Part shown: positions 1-11,386 of the stretch, piece by piece
Layout of the letters: every line of letters starts with the position of its first letter
Position numbering within the stretch: the first letter of the stretch is position 1
Assembly: GCA_038093515.1 (NCBI GenBank)
Contig: JBBPSI010000099.1
Span: 1-64,000, forward strand
DNA length: 64,000 nucleotides
Direction: 5' to 3'
Source of the DNA: Butyriboletus loyo
Taxonomy: Eukaryota > Basidiomycota > Agaricomycetes > Boletales > Boletaceae
The notes under the pieces: model-generated
What the model saw: only the letters and a program-made list of their open reading frames with translations
What the model was told of the DNA's origin: nothing
Database searches by the model: none
Program-made: the position numbers and the translations under genes

Positions 1-1
1 A

Positions 2-871
2 GCAAGGCTGCTAAAATACGACCTCGCCCTATCCTCAGCATATCATCCCCAGACGGACGGCGAGACAGAAAGGGTCAACCAGGAGCTGGAGACCTACCTC
101 CGCATCTTTTGCGATGGACGCCCTGACAGATGGGCCAGCATACTCCCCATGGCGGAGTTTTCTCACAATTCGACCACTCACTCGGTGACTGGCAAGACGC
201 CGTTCTCGTTAATGATCGGCTATGAACCACGCGCGTACCCGGCGTTAGGACGGACATTCCTACCGGCATTGGAAGCAAGGCTCTCGGACTTAGCCGCAAG
301 TCGCGAAGAAGCCTCGGAAGCACACGACAAGGCACGGCGCCTCATGAAAGAGCGGATCACAACAAAGTTTAAACCCTGGAAGGTCGGAGATAAGGTTTGG
401 CTAGAAGGCCGAAACCTTCGACTCAGGTACCAGTCGCGCAAGCTTGCGCCAAAACGGGAAGGCCCCTTTGAGGTGGCCCAAGTAATATCACCAGTCGCCT
501 TTCGCCTGCGACTCCCGCCCACCTGGAAGATACATGACGTCTTCCACGCCTCTCTCCTGTCGTCTTACAGAGAGACCCCAGAGCACGGCCCCAACTACAC
601 GAACCCGCCCCCAGACACCATAGAAGGCGAAGAGGAGTACGAAGTAGAAAAGATCCTCTCGCATAGAGGCACCAGAAATCGGAGACAGTACTTGGTCTCC
701 TGGAAAGGCTACTCCGCCGCCGAAAACACCTGGGAACCCGAAGGGAATTTAGACAATTCCATGCCGTTGCTGCGAGCATACAAGGCTCGCCACCAGAAGG
801 ACTTCCCCGTGTCCACCCGCTCCCTCATCATCGCCGCCGCCACTCCGCCGCCGCCGCCGTCTAGAGTTTGA
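2..871 (+). CDS. Ty3/gypsy retrotransposon polyprotein, integrase and chromodomain end (partial)
   Basis: The frame is open from base 2, so the 5' part lies outside the window. The first residues contain the integrase motif SAYHPQTDGETERVNQELE, followed by the usual PxMAEFSHNSTTHSVTGKTPF stretch of gypsy integrases. A basic GPFEVAQVISPVAFRLRLP region (integrase C-terminal domain) comes next. Near residues 215-265 there is a chromodomain (EYEVEKILSHR, YLVSWKGYSAAENTWEP). Chromodomains of this class bind modified histones and steer integration. The stop is 25 bases upstream of a polypurine tract and LTR, so this is the 3' end of a chromovirus-like element. No stop or frameshift is seen in the visible part, which suggests a fairly young copy. 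Confidence 0.93.
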   Translation, partial: ARLLKYDLALSSAYHPQTDGETERVNQELETYLRIFCDGRPDRWASILPMAEFSHNSTTHSVTGKTPFSLMIGYEPRAYPALGRTFLPALEARLSDLAASREEASEAHDKARRLMKERITTKFKPWKVGDKVWLEGRNLRLRYQSRKLAPKREGPFEVAQVISPVAFRLRLPPTWKIHDVFHASLLSSYRETPEHGPNYTNPPPDTIEGEEEYEVEKILSHRGTRNRRQYLVSWKGYSAAENTWEPEGNLDNSMPLLRAYKARHQKDFPVSTRSLIIAAATPPPPPSRV

Positions 872-895
872 TCGAACCAGGAGTTTCGATCTTGT

Positions 896-906
896 ACGGG
901 GGGTAA
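896..906 (+). promoter_or_regulatory. Polypurine tract of the Ty3/gypsy element
   Basis: A G-run (ACGGGGGGTAA) sits directly before the TGTTAC start of the LTR. This is where plus-strand DNA synthesis is primed in LTR retrotransposons. Confidence 0.7.
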
Positions 907-1723
907 TGTTACAGTTTTACCCCTAAGCGTACCCCGCCACTCGTTTTCCCACGCTCACGCGTCCCCGCCGCCCCCGCCGCCTTGCGATGCCGCCCATCGC
1001 CCGCTCCCTAGTCGCCTAGTGGACGTTATCCACTTCCCCGGTTGCCCCTGCGAGTCTCTGTGCCGTTGCACCGAGATAGCCCCTGTCTTCTCGCCCCGTC
1101 GGGCCGGACCTTCAGCTGAGCTGTCGCGTCCCTCTTATTTTGACCAATGACATTTCTTACATCACGTGACTAGCACGTGACTAGATTACGACGCGTCAGT
1201 ACCTTCGCGTCGAGACCCGTATCCAAGGGCTCCGCCGTTCGCGCACCCTTCGCCCTGTGGGGCTCGCCTCATGGACATCGTCGCTTCGACTTCAGCTCTT
1301 CCTATTCGCTGACGATGTCGCCATCTTACTCGGAGCTTCGCTCCCTCGTTACCGGCACTTTGCCGCTTCTTCTTTCGCCGCTATGACTCGGACGGACTCA
1401 TAGCCCTTTGCCCTCGCTGCCACGCACAGCTCGGTCTGTGCACGATACCCCTCAGTATATAAGATCGTACTTAGAGTAGTACGAGTTCTTTAGCTAATTC
1501 TACGCATCTACCAAGTGCCTAGCAATCTAGCTTATACCCCATCTGCCGATAGAGCCGATAAGCTCAAGCTCGATCTCGTCTGGTCTCCACCATACGACAT
1601 CTCGCCGACACTTGCTCTGCAGAAGCCCGATAGCGTCGTCTACGCGAGTCGGCCATCTTCCCGATTAGGCTCGAGCCCCTATTCAAGTGCTCGCTGCTAG
1701 TTGTTTCGCACTCCAGCGTAACA
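907..1723 (+). mobile_element. 3' LTR of the Ty3/gypsy element
   Basis: The 817-bp segment begins TGTTAC and ends GTAACA, matching the 5'-TG...CA-3' rule. It follows the polypurine tract and is homologous over its whole length to the solo LTR at 6465-7284 in the opposite orientation. It is CpG-rich, carries two CACGTGAC boxes near 1165-1180, and has a TATA box (TATATAAG) at 1456-1463, a plausible promoter. The base-5 flank is GTTCA at 1724-1728; the matching left target duplication is outside the window. Confidence 0.9.
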
Positions 1724-1829
1724 GTTCAATAAGTACTGATGAATTAATGATTGCCTTGTGTATTCTCATTGATAACTATGAATGAATGAGTGAGTGAGGA
1801 CCATGATAAGGATGAGCACCACTGATGCT

Positions 1830-2215
1830 TGTTATAATTGTATCTCTTATAACCATCTTTTGCATTTGGACTTCGTCATATTTCTCTTTCAAAGATCACG
1901 TGACCTAGTGCACGTGATTGTGGGATTATACATGTGACCATAGGCTGACTAAGCATATGACGTCATGGTCCAGACTGGCCCAGACTCTATGACATCACAC
2001 CTCATGTATTTAATCTCTGTTTGCTTCTCTTCTTTTTGATCGCCATCGACTTCTATTTCCTATCATCGTTGACTCATGACTTCCTTCATATATACATGTA
2101 TAGTAACTAGTCTCACGCACTGCTTGGTCTGTGCGCATTCCCTTGTAATATAAAAGGGCTTGTGGTTGCGGCTAGGATTCCCTAGCTTTAACCACTTGTC
2201 TATTCACTGGCAACA
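1830..2215 (+). mobile_element. Possible diverged LTR of a related element
   Basis: The segment starts TGTTATAA and ends GGCAACA. Like the other LTRs it has CACGTGA boxes (1898-1917), a GGTCTGTGC motif before a TATA-like TATAAAAGG near 2148, and a pyrimidine-rich end. No target duplication is visible, so the borders are uncertain. The following stretch 2216-2709 shows nothing recognisable beyond an (ATTC)-rich patch near 2482-2512. Confidence 0.4.
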
Positions 2216-5200
2216 GTTGAGAGATTAAGATCTAAGCTATTCCTCATTACCATCACCGGTACTTGTGTAGTACTGCAACAGTTGCGAACCCTGTGTGCTC
2301 TGATAACTCTGTTGTCATAACAATGCTTATACGAACCAATGTATTTCTTGCTGGTGGGCAATTCAGCGAACTCCTCTGATGTTGGTATCTGGGTGGATGA
2401 CATGAGGGATGTGCGAGTGGAATAAGAAGTGCAGCCATTTACGTCCATATTTATGTTGTTGAGGACCTGAGGCTATTTCTGAATTCGGAATTCTGAATTC
2501 TGAATGAATGAATGCATATATATTTATGTAATCATCCATGATATTGATGGAAATCAACCTTTCTATATTTATCTTCTTGAATGTGCGAAGCATGTTTGCA
2601 GATGCGCGCATACACTAGTCCTATTATGTGCAGGTCTGAATATCTAGCATAATGTCTCTATAAAGCTGACTAGGCTGGAAGGCTGATGTGTGTGAATAAT
2701 AACCTTGCCATGGCAGATACACCATCTTTAGATGATATCTTGTGTCGGCTGCCTCTGATGAAGGTGTCATCAACCTCCGAGTCCCACCAGGCTGGCCATG
2801 TCTCCTACCGGAAATCTCTACCACCTACCTTTCCTCAATCCTCCACAAGGAATTTGGATTCCTTTGATGAATGGATAGATTATCTGAGCTCCAAGGCTAC
2901 CTCAGGCATAGAACCCAAACATCCCAAGTCATATCAAACTCCGGTATCCCCTTCCTCCATCACATTGTCCTTTGATAAACTTCTGGACCGCTTCACACAA
3001 GAAATGGAGAAAGGTCACATTCATGAGGCTCCTCCACCTCCACCTCCACCTCCACCTACTCCTACTCCATTTCAGGCATCATCCTCTGATACCATCCTGG
3101 ATCACCACTTCCTACCAGGGTCTCAAAAGAATGATAATGATGGGCCTGATGTCAGGGATGAAAATGGCAATTATGTTTTGTCTTGTTTTCTATCATCCAG
3201 CTCATGCCATTTTCTGCAGCCTCTACACCTCTGAAGCGAAAGTTTGTGGATGATGATCTCACTGAGGGTAACATTCCAACCCATCTCTTACTATTTATTT
3301 ATTCACCGTTGATCTAGTGCCTGTTCCAAAGCGATCAAGAGGAAGATCACAGAAGAGGAGAAAGATGGACCAGCAGAAAGGTTACTTTGTTGCTTTCTTA
3401 ATTGACTCACCTTATGTATATTAAATAAATTCATGACAGTGTTGCTGCCATTGCCCACACCCCCAGGTAGGTCTTGTTCTTCAGCATGGTGTCATCAACC
3501 TTTATTTCCCATGTGAATTAGTCATGAAAAGGGGCAGAGGAAGACCTCCAAAGCACAAGCATGCTTTGAAGCCACTTCCAGCACCTTCCGATAGTCAGGC
3601 CATACCAGATGGGATTACAACCAAACTAGAAACATACGAAGGACCTCTGCAGGAACCTCCACAACATGCTCAGACCTCACAGAGAATGATGTTGCCATGG
3701 GAATCCCATTCAGGTAGCAGTGGCCCAAATGCTCCCCACCCTCCATCCCAGATGTCTAGGCAAGATATTGGTGGTAGGGAAAATATCCTTTGTAAATGCA
3801 TGCAGAACCTCTCTGAGAAAATGCCATCAGCAATGGTTCTGTCATCTGCTCTCCTGTGGCACTGTGCATACATGGAGCTCAACACACTTGGGGACAGACA
3901 GTGGCTTGACAGCCTTGTCTGTGACTTCTATCTAGCATCCATCTGGCATGACAATGAGGGCGATGCTCGTTGTCGCTTCCTAATGATCTTCCAACTCTGA
4001 CCTGACCTACAACTGAGCTCCATGGAGGTCGAGACATACAGGCACACTCATCATGTTCCTGAAGGCGAGCCATGTGTCTTGATTCTGGTGGCATTTATTG
4101 TCCATGATCCAGAGTCAGCCCACTACTTTGCTGTGGTGTTTGACTATGCTGCCTACATTGCCTATGCTGCCCACATCGCCTATGTCTTTGGAAGAAGGAT
4201 CAGTGACAGCAATCCAGAATATAATTCAGACTGGAGAGCCTGGAGAGGACCTGAATGATGGCAAGCCATAGCTGATCTTCATCACTGGAATTCAGATGAT
4301 CCAGACACAGTGTTCGTAATGACAAGGGACTGGAAGCAAAATGGATATGACTGTGGACCCATCGCTTGCGCACTCATCAAGCAGTGCATGGAGAATGGGC
4401 TCGAGGAGACATGGAATATGTTATCAGGATCACATTCCTCCCAGCCTTTGATTCCATGTGGTCACATTCTAAGGCTCAACATGCTTGCAGCCATTCAGCG
4501 ATGATGCATGACTAGCTTTCAAGACTACATGCACTTCATGGTCGAACGACCACATAGCTGGGATTATGTAGAGTTGGATGATGCAACAATCCAGCAGATG
4601 CAGTCAGGTGGAAACCATGAGCGCGACAACCAACTATTACAATCTCTTACACACGCCAGCAACTGCTGTAGGGAATGTCAGACCTTCATTACCCAGGAAG
4701 CTGCCAGAATGTCCAGAGCATCTATCAAGACAGGCACAGAGGATTCAGAAGACTTGGAAGATGGAACAGAGGAGGAAAGGGAAAAGGAAAATCCAGGACA
4801 TATTCCAGACTGAGCCAAGGCCTTGTTTAGCTTGATAAAGGGTCACAAGATACTCCACGGAAGTCACCTGCGTCGAGCACATCGTCCTGCCTATGCTGTG
4901 GCTCGTCCTTCCAGAACCACTTGCAAGACTGCAGTAGCCTTTGAAGAAGACAATCAACTGTCCAATGCAGCCAGGGGTTCACGCAGGCAAGTCAAGGACT
5001 GGCGATTGGGTACCCTGCGACGTTTTCCCAGAGTTTCACAGCCTGTTTCCCTGGATGCCTATAAGGGACACAGATTTCTTCCACATGATCACGAGTATGA
5101 CGAGTATGATGATGGACCGACCTTGGAGATGCTTCAGCAACCTGATGTCTATGCCATCTTGACATACCCCTTCGAGCACATGACCCAGGCCCCTGCTTGG

Positions 5201-5499
5201 ATCATGTGGCAAGATCATGGATATCACATCCTCACAGACTCTTTTCAAATGTTCTATCTGGGTCCACCAATTCAAATCATGGACCACATCATGACTATAG
5301 GAAAGATAGATCCTTCCAGCTCTTCTCAAGTGGAAGATGACCAGGTGAGATGCCTGCCAGTTTTTGAATATGGCTAGATGGAGCATTTATCAAAGACCTT
5401 CCTGCTTGTTCTAGATCAAGGTCATGAGCACAAAAGAGATGTTGTACTATGCAGGCAATTCTCCTGGAATCCATCAACCATGTGCTCATGGTCACAATG

Positions 5500-5927
5500 T
5501 GTTACGATAGTGGATACTTTTTCCTTCCTTTACCACTTGGACTATTGTCTTCACCTAGCTTGCTGCTAGTTCCCTTTGAACGGTATTAACCGTTCTAGCT
5601 TAGTCATCAGTTCTCGCGCACGGATGCGCTTTCTTTCTTACTCCAGAATCTTCTAGAGTACTCTTTCCTCGTTTGTACTTTCACTCTCAAGACCCAATTA
5701 GGGAGCATGGTCTGTGTGCAGACACCAGTAGTATAAAGACCCAGTCTTTACCCACATGTACTCTATCTAGTTCTACGCAGATACCTGCTAGCAATTAGTT
5801 CTCTTCCAGACACTTAGTGTGCGCACTAAGACATAGTCTGAGACCCAGCTTGAGAATTGTCTCCAGAGTCCTGAGGCTACTCCAGAGTGCCTCCTCACTG
5901 TTCTAGTTGTTAGCGCCCAGCGTAACA
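5500..5927 (+). mobile_element. Solo LTR with target duplication CAATG
   Basis: A 428-bp element runs TGTTACGA...GCGTAACA and is flanked by perfect 5-bp repeats CAATG at 5495-5499 and 5928-5932. It has a TATA box (TATAAAG) at 5732-5738 after a GGTCTGTGTG motif shared with the other LTRs. It is much shorter than the LTR at 907-1723, so it belongs to a different subfamily. It lies inside the decayed Ulp1-like gene. Confidence 0.88.
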
Positions 5928-6464
5928 CAATGCCTTTGTATGTGGTCATCTTTCTGTCTTTGGTGAAGAAGAGCAGTATATCCGGGTTGACCTTGAGCAA
6001 GACAAGATCAACTTCTCTGCAGATGACATCGAGATTTCAATCGACATAGACAGCATCATATGGATCACCAGGAAGCTTGTATGCAAGAACAGCATTGGGG
6101 TATACCTGACTCCTATCTACAATGGCAAGCCTGGAATTCCCAGACACAATCATGTCTATGTTGACATTCTGATACCACAATCAGAGGAAGATCAACAGGC
6201 TCTGGGACACCGCACTGAGTGGCTGTGGAAGAAATTCCCTCTGAATGTCATCCCTCATGCCAGCATTGGCAAGCTTTCTTCCTCCACTGGTCATGGTCTG
6301 GGAGTCTATATCTTCTTCCCTCGAATGATTCACTGCAGTCCACTAACAGGAAGGCATATGAACATGATGCCAGAGGAGTGTTGGATCCCTTCTGGGAGGA
6401 GGTCTTTCTTCCTGCCATCGATGAGCATGCCACCGAGGGTTGGGTGCCCTATGCGTCACATACC

Positions 6465-7284
6465 TGTTACGCTGGTAGCGCACAATAGCTAGCAAGCAAG
6501 CGCTTATAGGGGCTCGAGCCTAATGAGGAAACTAGCCGACTCGCGTAGATGACGCTATCGGGTGTCTTGCAAAGCAAGTGTCGGCAAGATCTTGAGTGGT
6601 GGCGACCAGACGAGATCAAGCAGACTCTTATCAGCTTTATCGGCAAGAGGAGGGTATATTGCTAGATTACTATGCACTTGGTAGATGCGTAGAATTAGCT
6701 AAAGAACTCGTACTAGCCTAAGTGCGAGTATATATACTAATAGATATTGTGCACAGACCGAGCTGTGCATGGCAGCGAGGGCAAGGGGTTATGAGTCGAC
6801 GCAAGTCATAATGGCGAAGGGTGGAGCGGCAAAGTGCCGGTAACGAGGGAGCGAAGCTCCGAGTAAAGTGGCGACATTGTCAGCGAATGAGAAGAGCAGA
6901 AGATGAAGTGACGATGTCCATGAGGTGCGGCCCACAGGGCAAAGGGGATGCGAACAGCGGAGCCCTTGGATACGGGTCTCGACGCGAAGGTACTGATGCG
7001 TCGTAATCTAATCACGTGCTAGTCACGTGATGCAAGAAATGTCATTGGTCAAGAAAAGGAGGACGCAACAGCTCAACTGTGGGTCCGGCCCGACAGGGTG
7101 AGAAGACAGGGGTTATCTCAGTGTAGCGACACTGAGACTTGCAGAACGACTGGGGAAGTGAATAACGTCCACTAGGCGACTAAGGAGCGGGCGATGGGCA
7201 GCATCGCGAGATGGCGGGAGCGGCGGGGGCATGTGAGCGTGGGAAAACGAGTGGCGGGGTACGCTTAGCGGTAAAACTGTAACA
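6465..7284 (-). mobile_element. Solo LTR, reverse orientation, target duplication ATACC
   Basis: The 820-bp segment is the reverse complement of an LTR closely similar to 907-1723, with differences that are largely C/T and G/A exchanges. It is bounded by perfect ATACC repeats at 6460-6464 and 7285-7289. If it and one repeat are removed the host reading frame continues directly (PYASHT into LEEGRYKQGG), so it was inserted into coding sequence and then lost its internal part by LTR-LTR recombination. Confidence 0.92.
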
Positions 7285-9441
7285 ATACCTTGGAAGAAGG
7301 AAGATACAAGCAAGGAGGCTCTTCACAGAGTCGAAGGACCTTCCCCCTCTCCAATCAAGCTTTCCTTGATATTCAGGAAATCATGAAGAGACTCATTTCT
7401 GACAACCCGAGTTGCTCTATGTATGGCTTGTTCTTCTTTGCAGTGGAAGGAAAGGGCAACAAGCTGCTGACAAAGGATGGTCAAGCAGGAGAATATAGCT
7501 TTCCTGAAGTGGCTCTCAAACAGAATCTGTCCTGCCTGGATTGGAAATACATGCTGGACTGAAAGAATGGAGAGCTCTTTGTCAACATGGGAATCTCCTT
7601 CACTCCCAGATCCAAACATCAGGTAGTGGGCCTGTGGAGGCATGATGCGCTGGAGGAGTCCTATGCAGCTGCTGGCTTCAACATGGGAACCATCTACCAT
7701 CACTGCATGCTCTACAGATATGGGGCGATGCAGGCAGAGATGCCTCAAGATCGTGCACTTCAAACCCATGCAGCGTTCAGGAGTACCTACAACCTCTATT
7801 ATGAGGTGGTGCGCCACAACAATAACATGCCCAGCTTTGCAAAGGACAGTGATGCCTACAATCTGACTCCCAGATATTACAAGGAGTGCTCCAGCACCAT
7901 CCATATCCTTCGCAAAGCCAAGTCCAGAATGTATGGGGTCAGGGATGAATATCATGTCAGTGGACAGGCTGCACAAACCTTGTTGAGAGAGATCATGCCT
8001 CAGGTGAGGGACCTTGTTTTCCTATCTGTCATAGTTTTGGCTGAGCAGTATCTTCAGGCCAAGCGATACATGGAGTCCAGACCTGTCCTTTGGATTCCCT
8101 CTGATGTGTGGTTCGAATTTCTTGCCAGACGAATGGAGGAAATACAAAGGACTCAGATTCAACTCAAGAGACTGAATCCTGCCAATCTTGGGATCCTCAC
8201 TGGCATCCTGAATCACATGCTTCGATCTGCCATCACCACACCAATTGTCTATGACTTCCATGTCAGGGAGTCGCTGGCTCTGATCGAATATTACAATGTG
8301 GTGAAGAAGGCCAACATGTTTTTTCTGCAGGAGCTGGAATTGAACCTGGAGCCTTGTCTTGATAGCGTTCAAGAAAACAATGACTTTCATGTCCTTGCTC
8401 TGATGGGTCTCAATGCGAAAGCACAATGGGACAAGGCTCTTGCTGCTCGAAAATCAACAGTCTTGGATGGCTTTGATCAAACGGCCGTGTTTCCCATCAG
8501 ACCCAATCCCACTTGGAGCCAGCTGAAGGGGGCCATCAGGGCCAATCCCATATTGATGTTGAAGGAGTGGACGATGCCTGCTGGATTGCAAAACCAATTG
8601 GTGACCTTGGCTCATCTGTTTTGCCAGTTCACCATGCAAATATGGTTGATGGTGGACCATACAGCCATGAAGGGAATTGAACCTGCCCCGACCTCTCTGT
8701 CTGATGCAATGAAATGTTGGACCATCTCCAGCATCGATCAGACTCTTCTTCACACCACCTTTGAGGCCTATGGTATGACGGGCCTGGATGGCATTTCTCA
8801 TGGTCATCAAGGTCCACATTCAATGGATTTTGCAGGTCACAAGGAAATATACTTTCCTGTGAAGCGAACCCCACCCCAGAAAGGCTCTCAGTGGCTATCC
8901 TTCTGGGATGATGCAGGCTATGTGACAGCATATCACAAACTGCTGGAGGAGCACAGTCAAGAAGAAGGATTTTATCTGAATGATGGTTTGGAAGCCATCT
9001 TCTCACAGCTTCACTGCCTTCCTGCAAGTCAAAAGGGGACACAGAAAAGCAAGGGATTTGTATGGCGGATCAAAGCAAACACCTTTGTGTTTCACATGAA
9101 CCCTCTCTTTTACAAGGTGGAGGGACTTGGGAAGGAGTCAAAGAAAGCAAGCAAGCATCAAGGGAAACTGGTTGCTCGTCGACCATTGAAGTCCAGAAAG
9201 GTGTTTGAAGAGGTTCTGTGGTGATCGAGTGGATTTGATGGTTTGGCCAGCAAGAAGGTAGAAACAGAGCAACAGACAAGGCGTGCATGACTTGAATATC
9301 TTGGTGCTGTAAGCAAGAACAAGAGAAGGCCCCCACAGTGAAAGAAAGCCAAGGTTACATAACTGCGTGATCTGACTCCAGAGGATGGAGAACAGCTTGA
9401 GTGTTCATTGATGCAATTGATTGAAATTCAAACAACAAGTA

Positions 9442-9469
9442 GGGAGGAGGAGGAGGAGGAGGAGGAGGA
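9442..9469 (+). repeat. (GGA)n microsatellite
   Basis: Nine or so consecutive GGA units lie just downstream of the decayed gene. The rest of 9225-9530 shows no gene or recognisable element. Confidence 0.85.
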
Positions 9470-9529
9470 TGGAAGTGATAATGGAAATTAGGTGGAAAGA
9501 ATGGACTTACAAAATTGTAGTCAACATGT

Positions 9530-10670
9530 ATCAAAAAGCGCAATAAAGCGTCATGTACAACAAAGTGTACCAAAAGTGTAGAAAAACAAGGGGAGACAGA
9601 GTGTAGAGAAAGTGTAGCAAAAAAAAGGGTAGTAGAGTGTGTGGAAAGTGTAGCATCGCAAAAGTGCAATTCAAAATTATCACGCCAATACACCATCGGC
9701 AGGCAGTGCCAGTCGATAGAACATGTTTACACAATGTGTACTCAAAGTGTAGACAAAGCATACAAAAAAGTGTACTCAAAGTGTAGGAACATGTCCAGCT
9801 AGGTCTACAAAAAGTGTACAAAAAAGCGCAATGAATGTAGTGTACAAAAGTGTGCAAATGTATACCAAGGTGTAGGGAAAGTGTAGATAAAGTGTAGGAA
9901 TGGTGTTGAAACACTTTAAAACATCTTCGAACACTTTCAAACACTTCCGAACACTTTCAAACACTTTTGAAAACAATACCAAACGTGTGTGCCAAGGTGC
10001 AGGGAAAGTGTAGCAAAAGTGTAGGAAAGGTGTTGAATCACTTTAAAACATCTTTGAACACTTGACGAACACTTTCGAACACTTTCGCACCGCGTGTTTT
10101 GACTTATGTAAGCATCCGAAAGAGTCGACATGTACGCAAATCAGCCACAATTGGTACACTTTAGCTACACTATTGGTACACTTCACTGTTTGGCATTATG
10201 GATGTGGTCAGATGAATAAACAGTGATAAACAAAGTTGTAGGCAAGATCCCACGCGCAAAAAAGGTATAATGGTCATGTGACGAATTTCTAAACTGGGTG
10301 AGATATAAGCAAAATAGTCGAAAAAAGCCAGTGAGTGTGGGAAAATTGAACACATTTTTGAGAAGTAAGGTAGTATGAGCAGGAATGTGTAGTTAAAAGT
10401 GTACAAAAAAGCGCACACGAAGTGTAGCAAAGTGTAGCAAAACAAGGGGAGACAGAGTGTAGAGAAAGTGTAGCCAGTGAAAGTGTAGCAAAAAAGAGTA
10501 GTAGAGTGTATGGAAAGTGTAGCAAAAATGGTAGTAGAGTGTAGGCAATGTGTAGCCTAAGTGTAGCATAAGTGTAGAAAAAGTCTCGTAAAAGTCTAGA
10601 AGAAGTGTACTTAAAGTCTAGACAAAGTGTAGGTAAAGTGTAGCAAGCAGAGTGTGGTGAGGTGATGAAG
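9530..10670 (+). repeat. GTGTAG minisatellite, forward arm
   Basis: Irregular short units based on AAAGTGTAG / AAAGTGTAC recur dozens of times, with variants such as GGGAGACAGAGTGTAG that recur at about 9590 and 10447. Two sub-blocks (9905-9975 and 10040-10095) instead repeat AACACTTT on this strand. Open frames here are by-products of the repeat. Confidence 0.85.
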
Positions 10671-11372
10671 CATTTTGTAGACATTTTACTCCGGTTTCTG
10701 TACACCATTTGGTACACTTTTTTGTAGAGTTTGCTAGACATGTTCCTACACTTTTTGTAGACATTTATTACGCTTTTTTGTAGACTTTGCTAGACATGTT
10801 CCTACACTTTTTGTACACTTTTATTTCGCTTTTTGTACACTTTTTGCAGACTTTGCTAGACATATTCCTACACTTTTATTACGCTTTTTTGTAGACTTTG
10901 CTAGACATGTTCCTACACTTTTACTACACTTTTTATACACTTTTTTGTAGACTTTGCTAGACATGTTCCTACACTTTTTGTAGACTGTTTCCTACTCTTT
11001 GTACACTTTTTGTACACCTCTATTTCGCATTTTTGTACACTTTTTGCAGACTTTGCTAGACATTTTGTAGACATTTATTACGCATTTTTGTACACTTTGC
11101 TAGACATGTTCCTACACTTTTACACCTTTTATACACTTTTGCTACACTTTTATTTCGCATTTTTGTAAACTTTAGTAGACATGTTTGTACACTTTTTGCA
11201 GACTTTTTGTACACTTGTGGTACACTCTACTAGACACTTTTGTACAGTTTGGTAGGCTTTTTTTGGTAGACTCTTTGTACACTCTGAGTAGACTTGTGGT
11301 GGATGACTGTTTGCTACACATTGTGTATACTTCTATTTCGCATTTTTGCACACTTTTTGAGGACATTTATTA
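10671..11372 (-). repeat. GTGTAG minisatellite, inverted arm
   Basis: From about 10680 the repeat flips: units are now CTACACTTTTTG, the reverse complement of the left arm. A longer unit built from TTTGCTAGACATGTTCCTACAC recurs at about 10727, 10787, 10850, 10896, 10956 and 11094. The two arms could fold into a very large hairpin. Confidence 0.82.
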
Positions 11373-11386
11373 TACTCTATATGGAT

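Larger units (their letters stand above)
2710..9224 (+). pseudogene. Decayed large gene: AT-hook plus Ulp1-like cysteine protease, interrupted by two solo LTRs
   Basis: From the start MADTPSLDDIL several short exons encode a proline run (about 3031-3070) and basic nuclear-localisation-like stretches (PLKRKF, VPKRSRGRSQKRRK). An AT-hook (KRGRGRPPK, 3527-3553) follows. A long single frame (3524-5500) then shows a Ulp1/C48-type fold: GDRQWLDSLVCDFYL, then AHYFAVVFDY with the likely catalytic His, then WKQNGYDCGP with the Gln and catalytic Cys. The remaining ~1,000 codons to 9224 match nothing I recognise. In-frame stops occur at 3998, 4256, 4502, 4811 and 7560 (all TGA) and 5375 (TAG), and there is a frameshift near 6330. 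Solo LTRs at 5500-5927 and 6465-7284 split it; removing them and one target copy restores the reading across each site. The protease suggests SUMO/ubiquitin-like deconjugation or a transposon protein of the KDZ type, but no transposase core was identified. Confidence 0.62.

Noticed and set aside
3998..7562. Possible TGA recoding as an amino acid in the Ulp1-like gene
   Set aside because: Other genes in the window use TGA as a normal stop, a TAG is also present, and the gene is broken by two LTR insertions and a frameshift, so mutation is the simpler explanation.
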